From assembly GCF_035497915.1 (NCBI RefSeq), contig NZ_DATJCS010000020.1:1-64000 (forward strand): a DNA stretch of 64,000 nt, given 5' to 3'. The DNA is from Serpens sp035497915. GTDB lineage: Bacteria; Pseudomonadota; Gammaproteobacteria; Pseudomonadales; Pseudomonadaceae. Each line of letters begins with the position of its first letter. The first letter of the stretch is position 1. The translations under genes were made by a program, and so were the position numbers. This document shows, in pieces, positions 16,288-24,438 of the stretch. The notes beneath the pieces are model-generated. The model saw only the letters and a program-made list of their open reading frames with translations. It made no database searches and was not told the origin of the DNA.

Positions 16288-17085
16288 CTACCGCGTCGCA
16301 ATCCAGATCAACAGCCCCGCCTGGAACAGCGCAAACGCCACCAGGCAGGTGACGGTGAAACGCAGGCCGCTGTCTTCGCGCTTGAGCCAGGTGATGCGTT
16401 CCTCATGCTTGCGGATCAGCGCTTCCTGATCACGCAGCTGGGTGTCGGCCTGTTCCAGCATCGCGGCGCAGTCGAGCTCGTCGAGCACCTGGACCTTTTC
16501 CGGATTCCACTCGGACTCCAGCTCGCTGACCCGCTTCGCGCCGTAAGTCGCGCGCAGTTGGCCCTCGTCCGGGTACAGCACCTCGAAACCCTGATTGCGC
16601 AACGCATGGTCGCGACGCAGGCGGGCATCTTCGCTGAGCATGTTGCGATACGGCAGGTCGCCGGATACCACCGCGTAGTGCGACCACTTCTGCTGCGCCC
16701 ACTCGATAGCCTGGGCCAGCAGAAAGCGTCCCAGGCCGCGGTTCGGCGGGTCGATCTGCAGCGGCTCGAAGCGTATTTCCTTCTGCTGGTGATCCAGCCA
16801 GACGTCCAGGCGGTTCTGGTCCTTCTTCAGCGACTGGCCGGGCAGCTCGACGCTCAGGCGCAGCAGGCTTTCCTTCTGGCTGTGGCGCTCGATGCGCGAA
16901 TACTGCGCAAAGCGCAGCGGCCGCGCGCCGGTAGCCCGGTCGAAGGGCTGCGGATACAGGCGCAGCAGGCGATAGGGCTCGGGCGCCAGCAGTTCCCAGG
17001 GATGGCCCTGGGGAACCTGCGCCTCCGGCTCGGCCGGGGCGGCCGCCTGCTGCTCGGGTTGTTCGGGAGTGTGTGTGTCGGTCAT
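16288..17085 (-). CDS. GNAT-like protein with C-terminal membrane segment, function unknown
   Basis: This protein of about 265 residues has a proline/glutamate-rich start and a central region resembling an acetyltransferase fold (NRGLGRFLLAQAIEWAQ near residue 125). It ends in a coiled segment (DTQLRDQEALIRKHEERI) and a hydrophobic helix (VTCLVAFALFQAGLLIWIA). This suggests a tail-anchored membrane protein. Proteins of this kind are common next to aroC in Pseudomonas as far as I recall. ATG at 17085 is chosen over GTG at 17097. Catalytic activity is not shown. Confidence 0.75.
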   Translation of the reverse strand: MTDTHTPEQPEQQAAAPAEPEAQVPQGHPWELLAPEPYRLLRLYPQPFDRATGARPLRFAQYSRIERHSQKESLLRLSVELPGQSLKKDQNRLDVWLDHQQKEIRFEPLQIDPPNRGLGRFLLAQAIEWAQQKWSHYAVVSGDLPYRNMLSEDARLRRDHALRNQGFEVLYPDEGQLRATYGAKRVSELESEWNPEKVQVLDELDCAAMLEQADTQLRDQEALIRKHEERITWLKREDSGLRFTVTCLVAFALFQAGLLIWIATR

Positions 17086-17253
17086 TGCGATGCCCACAGA
17101 CTGTCTGCCTGAGCGTTATCGGCCGCAGGCCGGCAATCTGCAGCGGCTTTTTGCAAAATCTGACCGAGTTGGCAGCCGGTGCGGGGCAGCGCCACCGGCG
17201 GGCTCTCGGGTATACTGCCGGCCTTTTCCAGAGGCTGATCGCGGAGCATCAGG

Positions 17254-18345
17254 ATGTCCGGCAATACCTTCGGCAAGCTGTTTACCGTTACCACCGCCGG
17301 CGAGAGCCACGGCCCGGCCCTGGTGGCTATTGTCGATGGCTGCCCGCCGGGGCTGGAGCTGTCGCTGGAGGACCTGCAGCGCGACCTGGATCGCCGCAAG
17401 CCGGGCACCAGCCGCCACACCACCCAGCGTCAGGAAGCCGATGAGGTCGAGATCCTCTCCGGCGTGTTCGAAGGCAAGACCACCGGCTGCCCGATCGGCC
17501 TGCTGATCCGCAACACCGACCAGAAGTCCAAGGACTACTCGGCCATCCAGGACCTGTTCCGCCCGGCCCACGCCGACTACACCTACCACCACAAGTACGG
17601 CATCCGCGACTACCGTGGCGGCGGCCGCAGCTCGGCGCGCGAGACCGCCATGCGCGTGGCGGCCGGCGCCATCGCCAAGAAGTACCTGGCCAAACTGGGC
17701 ATTCAGGTGCGTGGCTACATGAGCCAGCTCGGCCCGATCGAAATCCCCTTCAAGAGCTGGGCGTCGGTGGAGCAGAACGCCTTCTTCTGCCCGGACCCGG
17801 ACAAGGTGCCGGAGCTGGAGGCCTACATGGACCAGCTGCGCCGCGACCAGGATTCCGTCGGCGCGAAGATCACCGTGGTCGCCGACGGCGTGCCGCCGGG
17901 CTGGGGCGAGCCGATCTTCGACCGCCTGGACGCTGAACTGGCCCACGCGCTGATGAGCATCAACGCGGTGAAGGGCGTGGAAATCGGCGACGGCTTCGCC
18001 GCCGTCGCCCAGCGCGGCACCGAGCACCGCGACGAACTGACCCCGGGTGGCTTCCTGTCCAACCACGCCGGCGGCATCCTCGGCGGCATCTCCAGTGGCC
18101 AGCCGATCGTCGCCCATCTGGCACTCAAGCCCACCTCCAGCATCACTACGCCGGGTCGCTCCATCGATGTCCACGGCAATCCGGTCGAGGTGATCACCAA
18201 GGGTCGCCACGATCCGTGCGTGGGCATTCGCGCCACGCCGATCGCCGAAGCCATGATGGCGCTGGTGCTCATCGATCACCTGCTGCGCCAGCGTGCCCAG
18301 AACGCCGATGTGAGCGTCTCCACCCCAGTGTTAGGACAACTCTGA
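17254..18345 (+). CDS. aroC: Chorismate synthase
   Basis: This 363-residue cytoplasmic enzyme converts 5-enolpyruvylshikimate-3-phosphate to chorismate with reduced FMN, the last shared step to aromatic amino acids. Signature regions are GESHGPALVAIVDG at the N-terminus, YRGGGRSSARETAMRVAAGA near residue 125, and GGISSGQPI near residue 287. Full length for the family. It starts at a conventional ATG after AGGATG-type spacing and is divergent from the gene on its left. Confidence 0.97.
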   Translation: MSGNTFGKLFTVTTAGESHGPALVAIVDGCPPGLELSLEDLQRDLDRRKPGTSRHTTQRQEADEVEILSGVFEGKTTGCPIGLLIRNTDQKSKDYSAIQDLFRPAHADYTYHHKYGIRDYRGGGRSSARETAMRVAAGAIAKKYLAKLGIQVRGYMSQLGPIEIPFKSWASVEQNAFFCPDPDKVPELEAYMDQLRRDQDSVGAKITVVADGVPPGWGEPIFDRLDAELAHALMSINAVKGVEIGDGFAAVAQRGTEHRDELTPGGFLSNHAGGILGGISSGQPIVAHLALKPTSSITTPGRSIDVHGNPVEVITKGRHDPCVGIRATPIAEAMMALVLIDHLLRQRAQNADVSVSTPVLGQL

Positions 18346-18407
18346 ACCCGAGTCCGCGAGCCTGAAGCCGGGCAAGCGGCTCCGGCTCGCTCTTACGGCT
18401 GAAGGCT

Positions 18408-19574
18408 ATGGATTCCGCTCTCCCTTACTGGCGTCTCTCTGGTTTCTACTTCGCGTACTTCGCCCTGCTCGGGGCGACGGCGCCATTTCTCTCGCTGTAC
18501 TTCGCCCACCTCGGCTTTTCGCCGGCGCGCATCGGCGAACTGGCGGCCATTCCGCTGCTGATGCGCTGCCTGTCGCCCTTCGTGTGGGGCTGGCTGGGCG
18601 ACGTCACCGGACGGCGGCTGGCGATCGTGCGCCTCGGCGCCGTCTGCACGCTGCTGGCCTTCGCGCTGATCCTGTTCGACAAAAGCTTCATGTGGCTGGC
18701 CATGGTCATGGCCCTGCATGCGTTCTTCTGGCACGCCATCCTGCCGCAGTTCGAGGCCATCACCCTGGCCCACCTGCGCGAGCGCCCCACCTTCTACAGC
18801 CGCGTGCGCCTGTGGGGCAGCATCGGCTTCATCGTCGCGGTGGTCGGCCTTGGCTGGCTGTTCGACTGGCTGAGCCTGGACAGCTTCCCGGCCGCCATGC
18901 TGGTGATCATGCTGGCCATTGTCGCCACCGCCTGGCGCGTGCCGGACGCCGCACCGTCCCCCAGCAGCGACACCACCGTGCAACTGGGTTTCTGGAAACT
19001 GCTGTGGAAGCCCGGCGTGCCGGCGTTCTTCCTGTGCGTGGTGCTGATGCAGGCCTCCCACGGTCCTTACTACACCTTCCTGACCATCCACCTGGAGGCG
19101 CTCGGCTACCCGCGCGGCACCATCGGCCTGATCTGGGCGCTGGGGGTGGTGGCGGAAATCGGCGTATTCATGGTGATGGCACGCATCCTCGACCGCTTCT
19201 CGCTGCGCCGCGTGCTGATGTTCAGCATGTTGCTCGCCGCCGTGCGCTGGCTGCTGATGGGCTACCTGGCCCAGGAGCTGTTCGTGCTGCTGATCGCGCA
19301 GCTGCTACACGCTGCCAGCTTCGGTTGCTTCCATTCCGCGGCCGTGCATTTCGTGCAGCGTGCCTTCGGCATCCGTCACCTGGGTCGCGGCCAGGCGTCC
19401 TATGCCACCGTGTCCGGTATGGGCGGCGCCCTGGGCGCCCTCTATGCGGGGTACAGCTGGAGCGCCCTGGGGGCCGGCCCCACCTTCCTGATCGCCAGCA
19501 CCGGCGCGGCGCTGGCCGCCTTCATCATCGCCAAGCGCCTGAAGGAAACCCCGCACAGCGCCCCGCCGGTCTGA
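18408..19574 (+). CDS. MFS transporter (LacY/HcaT-like)
   Basis: This 388-residue protein has about 12 hydrophobic helices and the MFS signature between helices 2 and 3 (GWLGDVTGRRLAIVR, near residue 62). It belongs to the MFS_1-like group that includes HcaT and nucleoside:proton symporters. The substrate cannot be read from the sequence. It lies 62 bases after aroC and 20 bases before the dioxygenase-like gene. In P. aeruginosa, as I recall, an MFS gene also stands between aroC and the methionine salvage genes. Confidence 0.85.
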   Translation: MDSALPYWRLSGFYFAYFALLGATAPFLSLYFAHLGFSPARIGELAAIPLLMRCLSPFVWGWLGDVTGRRLAIVRLGAVCTLLAFALILFDKSFMWLAMVMALHAFFWHAILPQFEAITLAHLRERPTFYSRVRLWGSIGFIVAVVGLGWLFDWLSLDSFPAAMLVIMLAIVATAWRVPDAAPSPSSDTTVQLGFWKLLWKPGVPAFFLCVVLMQASHGPYYTFLTIHLEALGYPRGTIGLIWALGVVAEIGVFMVMARILDRFSLRRVLMFSMLLAAVRWLLMGYLAQELFVLLIAQLLHAASFGCFHSAAVHFVQRAFGIRHLGRGQASYATVSGMGGALGALYAGYSWSALGAGPTFLIASTGAALAAFIIAKRLKETPHSAPPV

Positions 19575-19594
19575 TTAGCCAAGAGAGAATTTCG

Positions 19595-20140
19595 ATGAGT
19601 GTTCTGAGCGTTTACAGCGTCGCCATCCCCGAAGTGCCGAGCAAGATGCTCATCCACGCCGACGACATCGCCGCCACCCTGGCCGACGTGGGCGTGCGCT
19701 ACCAGCAGCGCGACATCGACGGCGACGCACGCCCCGGCGCCAGCGCGGCCGAGGTGCGCGCCGACTATGGTGCGCTGCTGCAAGACGTTGTCGGTGAACT
19801 GAACCTGCCGGTGCAGGACATCCTCAGTCTGGAGCGGGACAGCGAACAGACCGCCGAACTCAACGCCCGCTTCGCCAACGAACAGACCCTGGCCGCCGAA
19901 CAGGCCTGGCTGTTCCTCGGCGGCCGCGCCCTGGTCAGCCTGCATATCGGCAACGAGGTGTTCGCCTTCCTCGGCGAGCGCGGCGATCTGCTGAGCGTGC
20001 CCAAGAGCGTGGCGCATTGGGTAAGTCTGGGGGATGAGCCGCATTGTCTGGCGGTACGGCTGGCGCCGGAAGGTAGTGCGCCGGAAGAAACCGGCGAGAC
20101 GATCGCCGGGCGGTTTTTTGGGGTGGAGCATTATTGCTGA
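19595..20140 (+). CDS. Acireductone dioxygenase-like cupin lacking most metal ligands
   Basis: This 181-residue protein has the length and overall pattern of acireductone dioxygenase of methionine salvage (N-terminal YSV..PEVPSKMLIHADDI; C-terminal DLLSVPKSVAHWVSLGDEPH). The HxHxxxE metal motif of the family, expected near residues 96-102, reads here QTLAAEQ, so both histidines and the glutamate are replaced. The fourth ligand histidine (AHW) is kept. It is therefore unlikely to be an ordinary nickel/iron dioxygenase. mtnB and mtnC, usual neighbours in P. aeruginosa as I recall, are not adjacent. It is followed by a terminator. Confidence 0.8.
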   Translation: MSVLSVYSVAIPEVPSKMLIHADDIAATLADVGVRYQQRDIDGDARPGASAAEVRADYGALLQDVVGELNLPVQDILSLERDSEQTAELNARFANEQTLAAEQAWLFLGGRALVSLHIGNEVFAFLGERGDLLSVPKSVAHWVSLGDEPHCLAVRLAPEGSAPEETGETIAGRFFGVEHYC

Positions 20141-20184
20141 TTAGTTGAGACATATTGCCGCAGGAGCGGCGTGGAAGTTCTGAA

Positions 20185-20218
20185 AGCCCGGCCGGGAGTG
20201 ATCTTGGCCGGGCTTTTT
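20185..20218 (+). terminator. Terminator after the dioxygenase-like gene
   Basis: AGCCCGGCC/GGCCGGGCT 9-bp stem with a 12-base loop is followed by TTTTT. It lies 45 bases after the stop. Confidence 0.88.
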
Positions 20219-20451
20219 GGTGGATGGACAATCTCCAAATAGAGCGGTAGCGTTAGGCCTGTATGGTTATGAAGCAAGTATTATGGTTGTTGCTAGAGGG
20301 AAAGAAGAAATTACTGGGCGGCGGTGTCAGGCTGACTGAATCAATTTGACCTTTTTTACGAAAGGTTATGCTCAGGAATCTCATGAGTTTGTTAAGGATA
20401 AGATTTCGCTTTAAATTCAATACGATCTGAAATCATAATTTAGGGGTTTTT

Positions 20452-20724
20452 ATGAGAGCCTTGTTCTTTGCGTTGCTGATGACTTCCAGTCTTGCGGCGT
20501 CGGCGGGTCAGGTTTGGTGGATAATGGGGCCTGAGGGTTGTAAGATTGCTGAGTTTTCTCCTCAGCAGGCAATTGACCTTGGAGGTTATAAAGTTGATCA
20601 ATATTATGAGGAAAAGGGTGTAATAATACTTTTAAAAGGTGATAACTCGCTTTATTACGCTTCGACCCAAGAAAGTTGTTTAATTATCGCTGAAGCTTTT
20701 GATAAGGCTAAAAGAAATAGGTAA
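20452..20724 (+). CDS. Small secreted protein, unknown function
   Basis: This 90-residue protein is not recognised. It has a signal peptide (MRALFFALLMTSSLAASA, cleavage near residue 18) and a mature part with two cysteines (EGCKIAEFSP and ESCLIIAEAF) that could form a disulfide. It is AT-rich relative to the surroundings. A TTTAGGGG run stands just upstream of the ATG. The gene lies between two copies of the dioxygenase-gene tail. Confidence 0.6.
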   Translation: MRALFFALLMTSSLAASAGQVWWIMGPEGCKIAEFSPQQAIDLGGYKVDQYYEEKGVIILLKGDNSLYYASTQESCLIIAEAFDKAKRNR

Positions 20725-20732
20725 GTGGCGAA

Positions 20733-20859
20733 GCTGAGTGTGCCCAGGCGCAGCGCATCGGGCAAGTCTTGGGGAAGAGCCGCATTCTGAAAGCCCGGCC
20801 GGAGATTTTTAGGGATTTGTTGTATGGAAAGTCTCTGAGCTGGGCGGTTGCGTTAGGCC
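20733..20859 (+). pseudogene. Decayed partial copy of the dioxygenase-like gene 3' end and its terminator
   Basis: GCTGAGTGTGCCCAGG through GAGCCGCATT aligns with 19990-20046 in the dioxygenase-like gene. TTCTGAAAGCCCGGCCGG through GCGTTAGGCC then aligns with the terminator region 20179-20258. The part between is deleted and the right half of the terminator stem is lost. No reading frame is kept. Confidence 0.65.
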
Positions 20860-20908
20860 GGCAAGTGTTGCACGGATTAGTTTGGTTTTTTCTGGCGGGG
20901 GAGCTTTC

Positions 20909-21460
20909 ATGAAACTCAAAGGCATGGCTAGCATTTTATTTTTCTCAGCGGTTGCGTCCGGTGCGGCCGCTACTGTGCTGCCAAAGAATATTCTTTCGAT
21001 TAAACAGCATTTCGATAATGTGGGGGCAACCACTTGCTCGGGGGCAATTTCCGAGACTCTAAGTTTTTTGGCGAAAGGCCGCGATTTCTCTAGCAATAAG
21101 GCATGGTCAACGGAGAATACGAATATCAAGCCGATAGTCGTAGACTTTTTGATTTCTGGAACAGAGAGTAATTACAGCTCTTCAGGTACTGTTGTTATTA
21201 CTCCGGTGGAAAAGCAATGCGTTGGGGCATATGTTGTTACCTATGTCGCGCCAACCCCGAGCTGCATGGCGTACATTCAGAAGCATGGTTTCGATGGGGC
21301 AGGCTGGAGGCAGAAGCTGACTGATCCGAATGGTGATGGTGGAAAAACTTATTTTCTTTCGGTGGATGATAGTCCAGGTCTAAATTTCATTTTTAATGAT
21401 GTTGCAGGAGGATGCTCTATTACTAAGCGTGAAACTTTGTCTTTGGATGCAAAAAAGTAA
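20909..21460 (+). CDS. Secreted protein, unknown function
   Basis: This 183-residue protein is not recognised. The ATG at 20909 is preceded by GGGGGAG and opens a signal peptide (MKLKGMASILFFSAVASGAAA). The mature part has four cysteines and is serine/threonine rich, with a SGTESNYSSSGTVVITPV stretch suggesting beta structure. Codon use is AT-richer than neighbours, as for the small gene upstream, which suggests acquired DNA. Confidence 0.62.
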   Translation: MKLKGMASILFFSAVASGAAATVLPKNILSIKQHFDNVGATTCSGAISETLSFLAKGRDFSSNKAWSTENTNIKPIVVDFLISGTESNYSSSGTVVITPVEKQCVGAYVVTYVAPTPSCMAYIQKHGFDGAGWRQKLTDPNGDGGKTYFLSVDDSPGLNFIFNDVAGGCSITKRETLSLDAKK

Positions 21461-21668
21461 TGACGGCCACGGCGATTCCCTACGGCATCAACAGGTTTTA
21501 AACCGGTGGGGTTTTCGGCTCGTCAAAGGTTTTTGGTTATATTGAAATGGCGCGGATGGGCGGATAAGCCAGATAGTGAGAGCCTGACAAAAAGAGTAGG
21601 CTTCAATCTTGGGTTAAACGTAGATTAATTAACTTGAGCAGATCTTGCAGCCGAGTATTAACAGACCC

Positions 21669-22106
21669 ATGCGCCGCGCCTACCTCGACACCGAATTCAC
21701 CGACCTCAATCCCTACACCTACAAGCTGATCAGCCTGGCCCTGGTCGTTCCGGGCGGCCCTGAGTTCTATGTGGAGCTTACCGATCACTGGGTCGAGGAC
21801 GATTGCTCGGACTTCGTTCGCGAGATCGTCCTGCCGCAGCTGGAGCTGAAGGCTCACGGACGCACGACGGATCAGGCGCGAACCGAGCTGCTGGAGTTTC
21901 TTCGGAAGCTCGGGCCGGTCGAGATCGTCAGTGATGCGGTGATGTGGGACTGGCCGTTACTGCTGTGGCTGGCCGGCGCCGCTGGTTTGCCGGACGGGGT
22001 GACGGCCGGGCGGATCAGCAGCGATATCGAGTTCGAGGATCTGGGCTATGAGCCACCCCACCATGCGCTGCAGGATGCCCGGCTGCTGGCGGCGCTGGGG
22101 TGCTGA
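21669..22106 (+). CDS. DEDDh-type 3'-5' exonuclease-like protein
   Basis: This 145-residue protein has the exonuclease fold markers: DTEF (residues 6-9) at the N-terminus, SDAVMWDWPLL in the middle, and HHALQDARLL at the C-terminus. These supply the four acidic residues and histidine of the DEDDh class. It is short, so it is a stand-alone domain. ATG at 21669 is chosen; an in-frame TTG lies at 21645. It converges with alkA, whose end is only 4 bases away. The substrate is unknown. Confidence 0.75.
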   Translation: MRRAYLDTEFTDLNPYTYKLISLALVVPGGPEFYVELTDHWVEDDCSDFVREIVLPQLELKAHGRTTDQARTELLEFLRKLGPVEIVSDAVMWDWPLLLWLAGAAGLPDGVTAGRISSDIEFEDLGYEPPHHALQDARLLAALGC

Positions 22107-22110
22107 GCGT

Positions 22111-22998
22111 TCATCCACCGCCCGCATAACGCTCCCACAGATAAACCGCCGCGTACGCCCGCCACGGCCGCCAGGCCTCGGCGCGTAGCTTCAGTTCCCG
22201 TGCACTGATCCCGCCTGGCCCCCACACCGGTGACTTGAGCAGGCCCAGGTCGGCGGCGGGAAAGGCATCCACCGCACCGAAGCCGCGTAGCGCGATGTAC
22301 TCGGCCGTCCAGGGGCCGATGCCGGGCAGGGCGCAAAGGCGCTCGACCAGCGCGTCGGCGCCATCTTCCAGGTGCAATGGAAAGCTGCCATCGGCCACCG
22401 CGGTGGCCAGGCGCTGCAACGCCAGCACCCGTTTGGCGGGCATGCCGATGGCGGACAGGTCGGCGCTGGCGAGCTGTTCAGGTGTGGGAAAGAGACGCTG
22501 CGGGCCATCCGTGGGCGCATCCGCCAGGGGCTCGCCGAGCCGCGCCACCAGGCGGTTGGTGATGGTCACCGCCGCCTTGACGGTGACCTGCTGGCCGACG
22601 ATGGCGCGCACGGCCTGCTCGAACGGGTCGAATGCGGTGGGCAGGCGCAGGCCGGGCATGTTGGCCACCAGCGGTCCCAGCAGGGCGTCGCTGGAAAAGT
22701 GCGTGACGATGGCCTGCGGGTCGGCATCCAGATCGAACATGCGCCGCACCCGGCTGACCAACGCGGCGCTAACGGGCATGGCGGACGGGCTGATCCGCAA
22801 CTCCAGGGTGTTCCTCGCCGCTTGCGGCCGCACCGCAAACCAGCCGGTCACTGAACCGATGCGCAGGCTGCGGCAATAGCCGTCGACGCTGAGGGTTTCC
22901 ACGCCGGGCAACAGGCGCAGGGCGAAGTGACGCTGGAATTGTTGCCAATCCCAGGGCGGCAGGTAGGGAAGGTGGAGGGTTTCGGCGTCGGCGTTCAT
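22111..22998 (-). CDS. alkA: DNA-3-methyladenine glycosylase II (AlkA)
   Basis: This 295-residue enzyme removes alkylated bases from DNA. It has the AlkA N-terminal domain (LPYLPPWDWQQFQRHF), then the helix-hairpin-helix GPD region ALPGIGPWTAEYIALRGFG near residue 228. The catalytic aspartate is in DAFPAADLGL shortly after. Full length for the family. No adaptive-response ada gene is adjacent. Confidence 0.93.
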   Translation of the reverse strand: MNADAETLHLPYLPPWDWQQFQRHFALRLLPGVETLSVDGYCRSLRIGSVTGWFAVRPQAARNTLELRISPSAMPVSAALVSRVRRMFDLDADPQAIVTHFSSDALLGPLVANMPGLRLPTAFDPFEQAVRAIVGQQVTVKAAVTITNRLVARLGEPLADAPTDGPQRLFPTPEQLASADLSAIGMPAKRVLALQRLATAVADGSFPLHLEDGADALVERLCALPGIGPWTAEYIALRGFGAVDAFPAADLGLLKSPVWGPGGISARELKLRAEAWRPWRAYAAVYLWERYAGGG

Positions 22999-23015
22999 GG
23001 CGTGGAGCTTAGCAA

Positions 23016-23110
23016 GACGTCAAAAGATAACGTTGCTTTGCACCCTACAGTTTTCCGCCGTCCCATCGATAACCCTTCAAAATAACAGCCGTTACGGCTT
23101 CGGATGAGGT
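23016..23110 (+). repeat. Left copy of an imperfect direct repeat with a FliA-type promoter
   Basis: This stretch aligns with 24332-24431 over about 90 bases, best in CCATCGATAACCCTTC and TTACGGCTTCG. The two copies bracket the GIY-YIG and GNAT genes. Confidence 0.75.
23046..23072 (+). promoter_or_regulatory. Sigma-28 (FliA) type promoter before the GIY-YIG gene
   Basis: TACAGTTT-N11-ATCGATAA fits the flagellar consensus TAAAGTTT-N11-GCCGATAA with exact spacing. It lies 31 bases upstream of the first candidate start codon. Confidence 0.6.
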
Positions 23111-23760
23111 CCTGTTTGAAAGTGTCTTTGCCACTCCAAATCGTGTATGTGCTGACGAACCCTGCAATGCCCGGGCTCATAAAGATTGGTTCCACTACGC
23201 AGGGCGAGGTCGACGTTCGAATGAAACAGTTGTACAGCACGGGAGTTCCGGTGCCGTTTGACTGTGCTTATGCTTGTAGGGTCCCGGACGCCTATAAAGT
23301 TGAGAAGGCTCTTCATGATGCATTTGGAATGCACCGAGTTAACCCGAACCGTGAGTTTTTCAAGATCGAGCCGGAGCGGGTTGTCGCTATTCTCAAGTTG
23401 CTCCATGTAGAGGAAGCCACTCAGATGATCGAGGATGCCATCGAGTCTGGTGCTACCAAAGCCGATCTCCAAGCTGCTGAGCATGTGAAACAGGCGCGGC
23501 GCCCGCGCATGGATTTCCTTGAGTTGGGAATTCAGGTTGGCTCGGTGCTAATAGCGACACAAGCAGGGGAAGAAGCAGTTGTTGTAGGTCCGAAAACCGT
23601 TTCTTTTAAGGGGCAGGACTGCTCCCTTACGCACGCAACCCGAAAGGTCTTGGGGTTGCCGGACGATTATTCGATCCAGCCTTCCCCCTATTGGACATTT
23701 AATGGGAAAACGGTAAAGGAAATATACGAAGAATTTCATGCTGATGGCGATGAAGATTAG
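23104..23760 (+). CDS. GIY-YIG family nuclease-like protein (T5orf172/MUG113 type)
   Basis: This 218-residue protein has an N-terminal GIY-YIG-like domain: IVYVLTNPAMPGLIKIGST (residues 13-31), then RMKQLYSTGVPVPF, a helix with VEKALHDAFGMHRVN, and REFFKIEPERV carrying the usual acidic residue. The C-terminal 80 residues (KTVSFKGQDCSLTHATRKVLG) resemble the restriction-enzyme-associated domain that binds DNA, by pattern only. The start is uncertain: ATG 23104, TTG 23116 or GTG 23122. No methylase or other restriction subunit is adjacent. It is AT-richer than neighbours. Confidence 0.78.
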   Translation: MRSCLKVSLPLQIVYVLTNPAMPGLIKIGSTTQGEVDVRMKQLYSTGVPVPFDCAYACRVPDAYKVEKALHDAFGMHRVNPNREFFKIEPERVVAILKLLHVEEATQMIEDAIESGATKADLQAAEHVKQARRPRMDFLELGIQVGSVLIATQAGEEAVVVGPKTVSFKGQDCSLTHATRKVLGLPDDYSIQPSPYWTFNGKTVKEIYEEFHADGDED

Positions 23761-23875
23761 AGCGCGGTTTCGCCGAGTTGATGGTGCGCTTGAGTGGCAA
23801 GCTTAGGCGGATGTCTGAGGACTGAGCTGATTCAGGGTTTACGAAATTCCGCTTTCTCGGGGAGTATTTGGAGTA

Positions 23876-24301
23876 ATGGTCATGCCCATCGAATACAAGA
23901 TCAGCGCGCCCATCACCGTGGATCAGTTCATCGACCTGCTGTCGCGCTCGACCCTGGGTGAACGGCGCCCCATCCAGGATCGCGAGTGCATGGCGGGCAT
24001 GCTTGAAAATGCCAACCTGGTGGTCAGCGCCTGGGAGGCGGACAGGCTGGTCGGCATTGCCCGCTCGATGACGGACTTTCACTACGCCTGTTACCTGTCG
24101 GATCTGGCTGTTTGCCAATCCCGGCAGAAGTGCGGCATCGGCAAGCAACTGCAGGACATCACGCAACGCCAGCTCGGCCCGCGCTGCAAGCTGATCCTTA
24201 TTGCCGCCCCGGCGGCGAATACCTACTACGAGCATGTCGGATTCACAAACAATCCGCGCTGCTGGGTGCTGGAGCGTGATGCCCGTGTCGGCGGTAAATA
24301 G
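23876..24301 (+). CDS. GNAT-family N-acetyltransferase
   Basis: This 141-residue cytoplasmic protein has the GNAT pattern: SAWEADRLVGIARSMTD (strands 2-4), LSDLAVCQSRQKCGIGKQL (acetyl-CoA loop, here QKCGIG), and a C-terminal YYEHVGFTNNPRCWVL. The substrate is unknown. A GGAG is upstream of the ATG at 23876; a second in-frame ATG follows two codons later. It may be a cargo gene of the segment between the direct repeats. Confidence 0.82.
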   Translation: MVMPIEYKISAPITVDQFIDLLSRSTLGERRPIQDRECMAGMLENANLVVSAWEADRLVGIARSMTDFHYACYLSDLAVCQSRQKCGIGKQLQDITQRQLGPRCKLILIAAPAANTYYEHVGFTNNPRCWVLERDARVGGK

Positions 24302-24331
24302 ACGGATTTAGGGCTTTTTTACGGTCTTTTT

Positions 24332-24431
24332 GACGCCAGAAAATAACTCCCTTTGCGCCCCTTCAGTTTCCTCCCGTTCCATCGATAACCCTTCGAATAA
24401 AAAGGCCATTACGGCTTCGAATCTCAGGGAG
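24332..24431 (+). repeat. Right copy of the direct repeat, upstream of the chemotaxis receptor gene
   Basis: Partner of 23016-23110. It ends just before the ribosome site of the receptor gene at 24439. This suggests it is that gene's native promoter region and that the left copy is derived from it (inference). Confidence 0.75.
24362..24388 (+). promoter_or_regulatory. Sigma-28 (FliA) type promoter of the chemotaxis receptor gene
   Basis: TTCAGTTT-N11-ATCGATAA matches the flagellar consensus with exact spacing, 50 bases upstream of the ATG. Chemoreceptor genes are commonly under FliA control. Confidence 0.68.
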
Positions 24432-24438
24432 TAGTTCG

